Source of the DNA: an uncultured Lachnospiraceae bacterium
GTDB taxonomy: Bacteria > Bacillota > Clostridia > Lachnospirales > Lachnospiraceae
NCBI GenBank assembly: GCA_900550475.1
Contig: URSA01000011.1
Coordinates: 18,065-82,064, forward strand
Length of the DNA stretch: 64,000 nucleotides
Direction of reading: 5' to 3'
Below the pieces are notes generated by a model that was given only the letters and a program-made list of their open reading frames with translations, had not been told where the DNA came from and did not search any database. This document shows, one piece after another, positions 17,829-26,447 of the stretch; position 1 is the first letter of the stretch; every line of letters starts with the position of its first letter. A program made the position numbers and the translations under genes.

Positions 17829-17968
17829 TTCATTATAGGCTTTTCCCTTGGAGTTTCATGGGGCACGGGGCTTTTCCTTTGATCTTTCCATTATAAGCTT
17901 TTCCCTTGGAGATTCATGGCATTTTTCCTTTGGGCTTTCTTCCTGTGCTTTTCATAGTGAGCTTTTCC
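17829..17968. repeat. Degenerate direct repeats with CTTTTCCCTTGGAG core
   Basis: Two clear copies of a unit containing TTATA(A/G)GCTTTTCCC and TTGGAG(A/T)TTCATGG (starting near 17831 and 17890) and a third decayed copy (TAGTGAGCTTTTCCC, near 17954). The region is non-coding and lies between the FAD protein gene and the GGATCC repeat cluster. Confidence 0.6.
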
Positions 17969-17969
17969 C

Positions 17970-18233
17970 GGGATTGTATCCCAGAAGAAAAAAATTCTTT
18001 TTTAGATCCCAATTATCAGAAAAACCAAACTGATAACACCTGTTATTTTGCAATATTGTCTCTATACAGAGAAAAATGCTTTCCCGGATCCCACAAAACA
18101 AGGAAAAATGGGATCCAAAGTGAGAAAAATATTTACAGAGATACAATTTCCTCCTCAAAGGCACCTTTTACGACCTGAAAATGCGAAAATTGGGATCCAA
18201 AACAAAAGAAATCTCCGTGGGGATACAATTCCC
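17970..18233. repeat. Four copies of a 44-47 bp GGGATCC...GGGATACAAT repeat, two per strand
   Basis: Copies run from a GGGATCC-like end to a GATACAAT-like end: minus strand at 17970-18016 and 18056-18100, plus strand at 18107-18150 and 18189-18233. The middle pair faces away from a shared 6-base centre and could fold into a long hairpin. The interior is A-rich. No coding potential is seen; a small mobile or structured-RNA element is possible. Confidence 0.65.
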
Positions 18234-18343
18234 ATCATTGACGGGATTGAAATTTTCACAAAATCTCTTATGTCAGCCATATTATCCTCATTTCCGAACA
18301 ATCTGTCCTGTCAAAAATATGTTTTTGCTCTCCGGTCACCCTG

Positions 18344-18856
18344 CTACATTATGCTCTGCCATTCTTCCACCAAGGTGCGGAAGCGTTCCTTTTTCTCCTG
18401 TTTCTCCCCGTACTGCGGATCCACAAAAGCACTGTTCAAAAGCATCAGATACTTTTCATTATATCTGTCCACCGCACGCTTCACGGTCTCGTCCGACTCC
18501 GTCCGCAGGCACCCGCTCTGTTCAAAGTCAATCAGCTCTTTTTGCAGGTACACCGCGCTCTCCCTGCATGTAGCCCGCAGGCAGCTCTTTTTGACCGCTT
18601 TTACATACATTGCATACGCCACAATGATCAAAAGAATGATTGCTATTCACGGTGTTCAGATAATCCGTAAAATCCTGCTGGCTGCGGAACCGTTCCATTA
18701 TCTTGTGGGGATCCAGTCGGGAAATGATTTCATTCTGATATGAGGTGATCTCCCTGTTGATGTCCCCGTCACCTGATCGATCAGCCCGGCTACCCTTCTT
18801 TCCTGATTTACCACATACCTGTCCAGACCCGCATTGATTTTTTTCAGGATTAGCAT
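18344..18856 (-). pseudogene. Decayed gene of a membrane-anchored coiled-coil protein
   Basis: Three consecutive reading frames join into one plausible protein. The first frame starts at ATG 18856 (MLILKKINAGLDRYVVNQER), the second carries EITSYQNEIISRLDPHKIMERF, and the third (to 18344) holds a transmembrane segment IAIILLIIVAYAMYV and a helical tail ending LVEEWQSIM. At least two frameshifts are needed, so the gene is probably dead. I do not recognise the family. It diverges from the XRE regulator with a gap of about 45 bases, which suggests a former regulator-target pair. Confidence 0.5.
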
Positions 18857-18901
18857 AATTGTCTATACAATTCAAGTACAAACATGAAATAGGGGCACAG
18901 A

Positions 18902-19237
18902 ATGAACTATTTTGAAATCGGACAACGAATCAGAAAAATACGGAAAGCCAACAATTTTTCTCAGGAGCAGTTGGCGGAACGGGTGGGCATATCCACCACG
19001 CATATGAGCCATATCGAAACCGGAAACACCAAGCTCAGCCTTCCTGTGCTGGTGGATATCGCCGGTGTCCTGTCGGTGTCGGAAGACGAACTGCTGCACG
19101 ATAACGCGCACACAAACAAGGCCTCCGCAGCGCGGGAAATGTCCGATATTCTGGATTCCTGCACGGCAACCGAGGCCTGTATTCTGCTTGATATCCTGAA
19201 AGCATCCGCCGTTGCACTTCATAGGCATAAGCAGTAG
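18902..19237 (+). CDS. XRE-family transcriptional regulator
   Basis: A 111-residue protein with an N-terminal Cro/CI-type helix-turn-helix (IGQRIRKIRKANNFSQEQLAERVG through HMSHIETG, residues 6-42), followed by LSVSEDELL and a short helical tail that may dimerise. AGGGG precedes the ATG. It is on the opposite strand to the surrounding backbone, convergent with spoIVB (12 bases apart). This is the position where spo0A is normally found. Confidence 0.88.
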   Translation: MNYFEIGQRIRKIRKANNFSQEQLAERVGISTTHMSHIETGNTKLSLPVLVDIAGVLSVSEDELLHDNAHTNKASAAREMSDILDSCTATEACILLDILKASAVALHRHKQ

Positions 19238-19249
19238 GGGATTGTTTTC

Positions 19250-20557
19250 TCAATGCCCCAACATCTCTTCCACGAAGATTCCGTAGCCGCTGGTGGAGTC
19301 GTTGACCAGCACATGGGTGACTGCGCCCACAAGCTTTCCGTTCTGGACGATGGGCGCGCCGCTCATGCCCTGCACGATACCACCGGTAATGGCGATCAGG
19401 TTGGGATCCGTGACCCGGAGCACGATTCCCTTGTTGATATTTGTGTGATCCAGATGGAGCTCCGTGATCTCGATATCGTAATACTGCGGTTCCCCGTCCA
19501 CGGTGCACAGAATCTGTGCCTCCCCCGTCTGCACCTCCTGCTTTAAGGCGATTGGGATCGGCTCCGTCTCGATCCGGGAGAGCATTTTTTCATTGCAGAC
19601 GCCGAAAATCCCCTGCTCCGTGTTGCTGTCCACCGTGCCCAGAATGTTGCGGTCGGAATATTCGATCATGCCGGTCATCTCGCCGGGATTCCCCCTGGTT
19701 CCCTTCTTGATCGCAATGATTTCCGTGCGGTAGAGGGTTCCGCGATCCAGCTTCATCACAAGGCTGGTGTCCACATCATTGATGCCATGCCCCAGCGCGC
19801 CGAAATTTCCCTCGCTGTCCACAAAGGTCATGGTTCCCACTCCCTGTGCATTGTCCCGCACCCAGATTCCCAGCTTGTATTTGCCGCTCTGATTCTGCAC
19901 CGGCTCCACGGTCACATCAAATTCCTCCTCCCCCCGCCTTACCGTCAGGGTCACAGCGTCCCCGCCGGAATTTTCCACATCCCGGATAAACGCCTTCTTT
20001 CCCGTAACCTCCCTGCCGTCAAGGGCGGTGATATAGTCCCCTGTTTTCAACAGATACTGGGAGGGGGAGACCTCCTGCCCGGAGAGGGAGACAAAGTTTC
20101 CCACCCCGATGACCAGAATGCCGTCCGTCTCCAGATAGATGCCGATGGGCAGACCCACGGGCGTCAGTTCCAGATCCTTTATGACCTCAATGTTGACCTG
20201 CTTGAAGGGAATGAAGCCGAACAGCTTCAGATCCATCTGATAGGAGCTTAAGGTGTCGGCTTTCATGGTGACGGGCGCTCCCAGGTCAATATGGATGCTG
20301 TCGGCGGGAATATTGGAGGCATTCTGCCTGCTTGCCGTCACCGAGCTCTCCTGACTGCTGTTTTCTGTTTTTCTGATTTCCCCCGATACCGGCAAGCCCA
20401 TGTCAAGCACCTGCTCCTCTCCCATACGCAGTTTTATGTTTTTCGGAATCTGCCCGTACACCGCCAGAACCCAGACCAGAACCAGACTCAGGCAGGTGAA
20501 GGTCAGTGCGATCTTAAGACACCTGCGGTAAATATTTCTTCTTCTCTGCATTTTCAT
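19250..20557 (-). CDS. spoIVB: SpoIVB serine peptidase
   Basis: The forespore signalling peptidase that crosses the intermembrane space and triggers pro-sigma-K processing. It has an N-terminal membrane anchor (IALTFTCLSLVLVWVLAVYG), a PDZ domain (about 150-240, with LLKTGDYITALDGREV) and an S55 peptidase domain. The putative catalytic His lies in GALGHGINDVD and the Ser in GGIVQGMSGAPIVQ, with the C-terminal GAVTHVLVND. The start at 20557 is preferred over the longer frame by its ribosome binding site. It is the last gene of the operon, directly after recN. Confidence 0.94.
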   Translation of the reverse strand: MKMQRRRNIYRRCLKIALTFTCLSLVLVWVLAVYGQIPKNIKLRMGEEQVLDMGLPVSGEIRKTENSSQESSVTASRQNASNIPADSIHIDLGAPVTMKADTLSSYQMDLKLFGFIPFKQVNIEVIKDLELTPVGLPIGIYLETDGILVIGVGNFVSLSGQEVSPSQYLLKTGDYITALDGREVTGKKAFIRDVENSGGDAVTLTVRRGEEEFDVTVEPVQNQSGKYKLGIWVRDNAQGVGTMTFVDSEGNFGALGHGINDVDTSLVMKLDRGTLYRTEIIAIKKGTRGNPGEMTGMIEYSDRNILGTVDSNTEQGIFGVCNEKMLSRIETEPIPIALKQEVQTGEAQILCTVDGEPQYYDIEITELHLDHTNINKGIVLRVTDPNLIAITGGIVQGMSGAPIVQNGKLVGAVTHVLVNDSTSGYGIFVEEMLGH

Positions 20558-20590
20558 AGCCACGCCTCTCTCCCTCAAAAATGTACGCAA

Positions 20591-20618
20591 AAAGGAGTAT
20601 CCATTCGGATACTCCTTT
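20591..20618 (-). terminator. Intrinsic terminator between recN and spoIVB
   Basis: A perfect 12-bp stem (AAAGGAGTATCC/GGATACTCCTTT) with a 4-base loop, followed by TTTTT on the minus strand. It should separate vegetative transcription of recN from spoIVB, which is forespore-controlled in other species. Confidence 0.85.
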
Positions 20619-20654
20619 AGTGTTATCACTTTTTACACCGCCTAAACGGTCATT

Positions 20655-22328
20655 CTATTTTTGTTTAATTTTGGCAGCCTGCATGCGAAGCTCCTTCGCG
20701 TTGTCGAGTGCCGCCTGTGTCAGGGTGTCCGCTCCCAGCATTCTTGCAAGCTCATCGGAAATCCTTGCGTCGGACAGGCGGTGGATTCCCGTAACGGTGC
20801 TCTCCCCGTCCGTCTGCTTCTCAATGAGGAAGTGCGCATCCGCCATCGCCGCGATCTGAGGCAGATGGGTGATGCAGATAACCTGATGGGCGCGCGCCAG
20901 CGTTCCCAGCTTTTCCGCCACCTTCCATGCGGTTCTTCCGCTGATTCCGGTGTCGATCTCATCAAAGATCAGGGTATCTACCGCATCTCTCTCTGCAAGC
21001 ACGGTCTTGATCGCCAACATGATTCTGGACAGCTCGCCGCCGCTTGCCACCGCGCCGAGAGGCTTCACCGCCTCGCCCGGGTTCGTGGAGATCAGAAACT
21101 CCACATCATCAAAGCCGTCCGCAGACGGTTCCTTCTGCTCAATTCCGATCACAAACTCCACCGAGAGAAAATTCAGATCCTCAAGCGCCGTCCGCAGCAG
21201 CTCTGTCAGCTCAGCCGCCTTCTCCCGCCGGAGCGCGGAGAGTGCTTCGCATTTTTCAAGAAGTGCCTCCTCCGCCTTTGAAAGCTCTGCAAGCATCTGC
21301 TTGCGGTAGGTTTCATAATCATCCAGTTTTTCTATTTTTTCCGAGATCTGCCCGGCGTATGCAAGCACATCCTCAATGGATTTTCCATATTTTTCCTTCA
21401 ATCGGTTGATCTGGTTCAACCGATCCTGCACCATGGCAAAATCCCCGCCGTCAAACTCCATATCGCTTAGGTAGTCCGCGATCTCCCGGTTGAAATCCCC
21501 CAAAAGGGACTCGATCTCGCCGATCTGCTCCGACAACCCGGCAAGCGTTTCATCGTAGCCCGAAACTCCCGTCAATTCCCGCACGGCTCTTCCGATCAGC
21601 TCCGCAGCTCCCTCGCCGTCATTGCCCGTAAACCGGTGTGCCGCACCTAACGCCTCGCCGATCTTCTGGCTGTTTGCCATGATGCGGTAACGGCTTTCCA
21701 GCTCCTCGTCCTCACCGTCCCGGAGCGCCGCCTGCCCGATCTCCTCCGCCTCGTAGCGGAGCAGGGACAGCTCCCGCTTTCTCGCCGCCTCGTCCATCTG
21801 TCCGGCTTCCAGCTCATCGCGCAGCCGCTCCCTCTCCTTGTAGAGCGTCCGCACCTCCCGCATCAGCGTCTCCGCCTCCGCGCCCGCAAACGCATCCAGA
21901 ATTTCCAGATGCTTCTTTTTGTTCAGAAGAGACTGGTGCTCATGCTGTCCGTGAATGTCAAGCAGCAGCTCCGATATCTCCTTGAGCTGCCTTGCGCTCA
22001 CCGTCTCTCCGTTCACGCGGCTTACGCTTCTGCCCTGCTGCAGCCTGCGGGATACGGTGATCACATCCTCCCTCGGGAGCTCCATCTGCAACAGCTTTTG
22101 TCCAAGCCGTTCATCCTGACAGTCAAAGGTAAGCTCCACAAGCGCGCTGTCCGCCCCGTGGCGGATCAGGTCACTGTCTGCCTTCGCACCCAGCGCCAGA
22201 CTCACGGAACCGATCAGGATGGATTTTCCCGCGCCGGTCTCACCGGTCAGAATGTTCAGACCCGGTGCAAATTCCACTTCCGTCTCTTCGATTAATGCCA
22301 GATTTTTAACATGTAAACTCAGTAACAT
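20655..22328 (-). CDS. recN: DNA repair protein RecN
   Basis: An SMC-like ATPase of double-strand break repair, 557 residues. It shows the N-terminal Walker A GETGAGKSIL, a long coiled-coil centre, and a C-terminal ABC head with SGGELSRIMLAIK, Walker B DTLIFDEIDTGISG and H-loop ICITHLPQIA. It follows argR as in Bacillus and many Clostridia, and a strong terminator lies just after it. Confidence 0.96.
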   Translation of the reverse strand: MLLSLHVKNLALIEETEVEFAPGLNILTGETGAGKSILIGSVSLALGAKADSDLIRHGADSALVELTFDCQDERLGQKLLQMELPREDVITVSRRLQQGRSVSRVNGETVSARQLKEISELLLDIHGQHEHQSLLNKKKHLEILDAFAGAEAETLMREVRTLYKERERLRDELEAGQMDEAARKRELSLLRYEAEEIGQAALRDGEDEELESRYRIMANSQKIGEALGAAHRFTGNDGEGAAELIGRAVRELTGVSGYDETLAGLSEQIGEIESLLGDFNREIADYLSDMEFDGGDFAMVQDRLNQINRLKEKYGKSIEDVLAYAGQISEKIEKLDDYETYRKQMLAELSKAEEALLEKCEALSALRREKAAELTELLRTALEDLNFLSVEFVIGIEQKEPSADGFDDVEFLISTNPGEAVKPLGAVASGGELSRIMLAIKTVLAERDAVDTLIFDEIDTGISGRTAWKVAEKLGTLARAHQVICITHLPQIAAMADAHFLIEKQTDGESTVTGIHRLSDARISDELARMLGADTLTQAALDNAKELRMQAAKIKQK

Positions 22329-22375
22329 AAGTCCTCTTCTACCTTCTCACAGGGAACCCTTATCCGTTTTTTTAC

Positions 22376-22828
22376 TCACCTGTCGATCATGGATTTGATC
22401 TTCTCCATCAGAACCTGAGTGTCCTCCACCGTTCTGACCGCCATCATAATGGTATCGTCGCCTGCAATACAGCCCACGATCTCCTTGAATTTCATGGCGT
22501 CCACCGCGGCAGCCACCGCCATTGCCATGCCGGACACCGTCTTGATCACCAGAATGTTCTGCGCCATATCCATGGACACGAAGCCGTCCCTCAGCACGCG
22601 GATGTACTTGTCCCCCAAATGACTGTCATCCTGCTTTATGACAATGTACTTCTGTTTTCCTTCCCCGGTAGGCACCTTGGAGAGCTTAAGCTCCCTGATA
22701 TCGCGGGACACGGTGGCCTGCGTCACATCATAGCCCGCCTGACGGAGGTACGCCGCCAGCTCCTCCTGGGTCTCCACATCATGCTTGTCAATGATCTCGA
22801 TAATTTTTCCGTGCCTTACCTTTTTCAT
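22376..22828 (-). CDS. argR: Arginine repressor ArgR
   Basis: A 150-residue hexameric arginine-responsive repressor. The N-terminal winged helix (KIIEIIDKHDVETQEELAAYL, then VTQATVSRDIREL) binds ARG boxes. The C-terminal oligomerisation domain carries the arginine site GCIAGDDTIMMAV (about 120-132). The start at 22828 gives the normal family length; a TTG at 22852 is possible but would add an atypical extension. It sits between nadK and recN, the conserved location. Confidence 0.94.
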   Translation of the reverse strand: MKKVRHGKIIEIIDKHDVETQEELAAYLRQAGYDVTQATVSRDIRELKLSKVPTGEGKQKYIVIKQDDSHLGDKYIRVLRDGFVSMDMAQNILVIKTVSGMAMAVAAAVDAMKFKEIVGCIAGDDTIMMAVRTVEDTQVLMEKIKSMIDR

Positions 22829-22848
22829 AAGCCAATCCGTACCCTCTC

Positions 22849-23676
22849 TCAATTATCACTCATTTTCTTGTGCAGGATCTCCAGAAATCCGGCATTGCCC
22901 AGCTTGATAAAATCCGTGGTGCGCTCCGACTTTACGATCCTCACGGCATCTCCCGTCTCAAGTTCCATGCCGCAGCCGTCAAAATTTGCCGCCGCCCTCT
23001 GCACGCTTCCGTCCCTGCCTGCCGGGATCTCGATCACGATCTCGTCCTCCGCGGACAGCACAATGCTGCGCTGGATCATGGTATGGGGACAGATGGGGGT
23101 CAGCACAAGCAGTCTTGCGGAGGGCTCCACGATAGGACCTCCCGCCGAAAGATTATACCCCGTGGATCCTGTCGGTGTCGTCACTATCATACCATCTGCC
23201 AGATATTTATTCAAAAGTTTTCTGTTCACATAGAGATGAAATTGCAGCACCTGCTGGGAACCCGCTTTTCCGATCACAATGTCGTTGAGCGCAAAATCCT
23301 CGCGCCGCTCCCCGTTTTTTCGGTGAACGGTGCCGTTCAGCATCATCCGGCTCTCCAGCTCATAGTCCCCTGCGAGCACCTGCCCAAGCGCCTCGGCAAT
23401 GCCGTCCGGCTCCACCTCCGTCAGATACCCTAAGGTGCCCATATTGATTCCGAGCAGGGACACCCCGTGTCTGCCGCCCACGGCTCTCGCCGCCTGCAGC
23501 ATGGTGCCGTCCCCTCCCAGTGCCAGAACACAGTCCGCGTCCTCGGGTATGCGCGCATCCTGTCCCACCGCAGCAGAGCAGGCGATGCCGCGCTCCTCAA
23601 AATAAGCCCGGATGAATCCGGTCACTGTCAGATCCTTGTCTTTATGGCTGTTGGTGTAGATACAAAAGTGCTTCAT
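22849..23676 (-). CDS. nadK: NAD kinase
   Basis: Phosphorylates NAD to NADP. Diagnostic motifs are LALGGDGTMLQAAR (GGDG, about 57-70), GINMGTLGYLTE and TPTGSTGYNLSAGGP (NE/D-TPTGSTGY type). The ATG at 23676 is preferred, preceded by GAGGGG; an ATG four codons upstream is an alternative. It lies between tlyA and argR in the large operon. Confidence 0.95.
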   Translation of the reverse strand: MKHFCIYTNSHKDKDLTVTGFIRAYFEERGIACSAAVGQDARIPEDADCVLALGGDGTMLQAARAVGGRHGVSLLGINMGTLGYLTEVEPDGIAEALGQVLAGDYELESRMMLNGTVHRKNGERREDFALNDIVIGKAGSQQVLQFHLYVNRKLLNKYLADGMIVTTPTGSTGYNLSAGGPIVEPSARLLVLTPICPHTMIQRSIVLSAEDEIVIEIPAGRDGSVQRAAANFDGCGMELETGDAVRIVKSERTTDFIKLGNAGFLEILHKKMSDN

Positions 23677-23689
23677 AACACCCCTCATT

Positions 23690-24577
23690 TCAATCCAGTT
23701 TTCCGTGTGCCTCCGAAACAACAGCGGCAATCCGCTTCTGCCAGTCCTCTTCCCTTGAAAGACCGGCTCCCTGTGCAATCAGCTGCGAAAGCTGATGCTC
23801 CGCCTCCTGCTCCGTCCACGCATCACTCTCGGGTCTGCTGCCCTTTTTTAACGTCAGAAGCACCAGATACTCGATGTTGCCCTCCGGACCCTTGATGGGG
23901 GAATAGGTCAGCGCGTCAACCCCAAAACCGATACTGTCCGCGTAGTCGATCACCTTACAGATAACCTCACGGTGGATCTCCGGCTCCCTGACCACGCCCT
24001 TTTTTCCTACCTTGTCCCTGCCCGCCTCAAACTGGGGCTTGATCAGGCACACCATCCGCGCACCGTCCTTCAAAAGCGCCCGCGCCGGAAGCAGGATCTT
24101 CGTCAGGGAAATAAAGGAGACGTCCACAGATGCAAAATCCGGTTCCTCAGCCAGATCTCCCGGAACCATGTACCGGAAGTTGGTCTTTTCCATGCAGACC
24201 ACCCGCTCATCATTGCGCAGCTTCCATGCAAGCTGTCCATGCCCTACATCCACGGAGTAAACCTTGACCGCGCCGTTCTGCAGCATGCAGTCCGTGAAGC
24301 CGCCGGTGGAAGCGCCGATGTCCATGCACACCGCCCCCTCAAGGGAGAGTGCAAACTCCGCCATCGCCTTCTCCAGCTTATAGCCGCCGCGGCTCACATA
24401 TTTCTGGGTATCCCCCTTTACCTCCAGCCGGATCTTTGCCGGGTCAAAGGTGGTTCCCGCCTTGTCTTCGCGCTGTCCGTCCACAAAAACATTGCCGGAC
24501 ATGATGATCGCCTTTGCCTTCTCTCTGGACTCCGCATAGCCCTGCGAAACCAAAATGACATCCAGTCTCTCTTTCAT
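23690..24577 (-). CDS. tlyA: TlyA family rRNA 2'-O-methyltransferase
   Basis: A 295-residue protein with an N-terminal S4 RNA-binding domain (ERLDVILVSQGYAESREKAK) and an FtsJ-like methyltransferase domain (MDIGASTGGFTDCMLQNGA, then DVSFISLTKILLP). TlyA proteins methylate ribose of 16S and/or 23S rRNA cytidines; the historical name is hemolysin A. Its ATG overlaps the dxs stop (ATGA at 24574-24577). Confidence 0.93.
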   Translation of the reverse strand: MKERLDVILVSQGYAESREKAKAIIMSGNVFVDGQREDKAGTTFDPAKIRLEVKGDTQKYVSRGGYKLEKAMAEFALSLEGAVCMDIGASTGGFTDCMLQNGAVKVYSVDVGHGQLAWKLRNDERVVCMEKTNFRYMVPGDLAEEPDFASVDVSFISLTKILLPARALLKDGARMVCLIKPQFEAGRDKVGKKGVVREPEIHREVICKVIDYADSIGFGVDALTYSPIKGPEGNIEYLVLLTLKKGSRPESDAWTEQEAEHQLSQLIAQGAGLSREEDWQKRIAAVVSEAHGKLD

Positions 24578-26430
24578 TGCAGGTATTCCTCTATCTTTTC
24601 ATAAATGCTGTCCGCGTCCAAAGAAAGCTCCCGCTTCAACAGCTCCGTATTTCCATGCTCCACATAGGCATCCGGCAGGGTGACGGTATACAGGCGGGCG
24701 CCGCTTTCCGCGTCCGCAAGACATGCCCGCACTCTCTCGCCATAGCCGCCGCTTGCCACGTTTTCTTCCATGGTCACGATCAGCCTGTGCCCTGCTGCCG
24801 CTTTCCTTATCATCTTCTCGTCCGCAGGCTTCACAAAGCGCACATTCACAAGGCTGCACGCATGCCCTGCCGCCTTTAATCTGTCCCTGACCTGCTCCGC
24901 CGTCTTGACCATGCTGCCCACCGCAAGGAGCGCCACCTCGCTCTCCTCATAGATCCATTCGCTCTCCCCGTACACCACGGGCGCCCTGTACTCCGAAAGC
25001 CCGGCATACGCCTCTCCTCTGGGGTAGCGCACAGCGATGGGACCGTCAAAATGCACCGCGAATTTCATCATATCGGAAAGCTCCCACTTGTTCTTGGGCG
25101 CCATGACGGTCATGCCCGGTATGCTCGACAGATAGGAGAGGTCAAAAATGCCCTGATGGGTCTCTCCGTCCGCTCCCACCAGCCCCGCGCGGTCTATGGC
25201 AAACACCACCGGAAGATTCTGCAGACATACATCGTGCAGGATCTGGTCGTAAGCCCTCTGCAAAAAAGAGGAATAAATCGCCACCACGGGTCTCATTCCG
25301 CCTGCTGCCAGCCCCGCCGCAAAGGTCACGGCGTGCTCCTCCGCGATGCCCACATCAAAGAACCTGTCCGGGTACATATTGCGGAAACGCTTCAATCCGG
25401 TGCCGTCCGGCATCGCCGCCGTGATCGCCACCACATTCTCCTCCCGCTGTCCCAGCTTGCACATGACAGTGGAAAAAACATCCGTATAATTGGAGGTATT
25501 GCGGGGATTTTTCGGAAGCCCGGACTCGATCTCGAAAGGCTCCGCTCCGTGGAACCTTGCGGGATGTCTCTGGGCGGGAGCATATCCCTTCCCCTTCTCC
25601 GTCACCACATGCACCAGCACGGCGCCCTTCACGCGCTTTGCTTCGCCGATCACGCGGATCAGGGCGTTCACGTCATGCCCGTCCACCGGCCCCAGATAGG
25701 TAATTCCCATCTCCTCAAAGAACATGCCCGGTATCACAAGCTGCTTCACGCCGTTTTTTAACCTCCTGATCTTGGCGATCACGGATTCGCCCCTGCTGGT
25801 TCCCTTGAGCGCCTTATACACGCCCTCCTTCAGATCCAGATAGCCCGTCGCTGTGCGGACATTGTTCAGATATGTGGAGATACCGCCCACATTCTCCGAA
25901 ATGGACATATTGTTGTCATTCAGCACAATGATATAATTCGTCTCAAGCTGGGAGGCATTGTTGAGCGCCTCGTACGCCATCCCGCCCGTCAGGGAGCCGT
26001 CCCCGATCACGGAGACAATCGTATTTTTCTCCCCGCGCAGATCCCGCGCCTTCACCATGCCAAGCCCCGCGGAAACGGAGGTCGAGCTGTGCCCCGTGTC
26101 GAAGCAGTCGCACTCGCTCTCCTTGCGCTTGGGAAAACCGCTCATGCCGTGATACTTGCGCAGGGTGGCAAAGCCGTCCCGTCTGCCGGTCAGCAGCTTG
26201 TGGGTGTAGGATTGGTGTCCCACATCCCAGATGATCTTATCCTCCGGCAGTGTCAGCGCAAGATGTAACGCCATGGTAAGCTCCACGGCTCCCAGATTGG
26301 AGCCTAGATGTCCCCCGGTCTCACTGATCTTCTCAATGAGAAACTCCCGGATCTCCTGCGCCAGCGCGTCATAATCCTCTTTTGCTATTTGTTTGATATC
26401 ATTTTCCTTCTCTATTCGGTCAAGCAACAT
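24574..26430 (-). CDS. dxs: 1-deoxy-D-xylulose-5-phosphate synthase
   Basis: The thiamine-diphosphate enzyme that joins pyruvate and glyceraldehyde 3-phosphate in the first step of the MEP isoprenoid pathway. It shows the N-terminal GGHLGSNLGAVELT, the ThDP-binding GDGSLTGGMAYEALNNA region, the transketolase pyrimidine domain (DRAGLVGADGETHQG) and the C-terminal domain. ATG 26430 has GGGG 8 bases upstream. ispA lies directly upstream, so two isoprenoid genes are coexpressed. Confidence 0.96.
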   Translation of the reverse strand: MLLDRIEKENDIKQIAKEDYDALAQEIREFLIEKISETGGHLGSNLGAVELTMALHLALTLPEDKIIWDVGHQSYTHKLLTGRRDGFATLRKYHGMSGFPKRKESECDCFDTGHSSTSVSAGLGMVKARDLRGEKNTIVSVIGDGSLTGGMAYEALNNASQLETNYIIVLNDNNMSISENVGGISTYLNNVRTATGYLDLKEGVYKALKGTSRGESVIAKIRRLKNGVKQLVIPGMFFEEMGITYLGPVDGHDVNALIRVIGEAKRVKGAVLVHVVTEKGKGYAPAQRHPARFHGAEPFEIESGLPKNPRNTSNYTDVFSTVMCKLGQREENVVAITAAMPDGTGLKRFRNMYPDRFFDVGIAEEHAVTFAAGLAAGGMRPVVAIYSSFLQRAYDQILHDVCLQNLPVVFAIDRAGLVGADGETHQGIFDLSYLSSIPGMTVMAPKNKWELSDMMKFAVHFDGPIAVRYPRGEAYAGLSEYRAPVVYGESEWIYEESEVALLAVGSMVKTAEQVRDRLKAAGHACSLVNVRFVKPADEKMIRKAAAGHRLIVTMEENVASGGYGERVRACLADAESGARLYTVTLPDAYVEHGNTELLKRELSLDADSIYEKIEEYLQ

Positions 26431-26447
26431 GTAAAACACCCCACAAC

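Noticed and set aside
20558..20640. Sigma-G/sigma-F promoter in front of spoIIIVB-type gene spoIVB
   Set aside because: Only partial matches with poor spacing were found near the terminator, so I do not annotate one.
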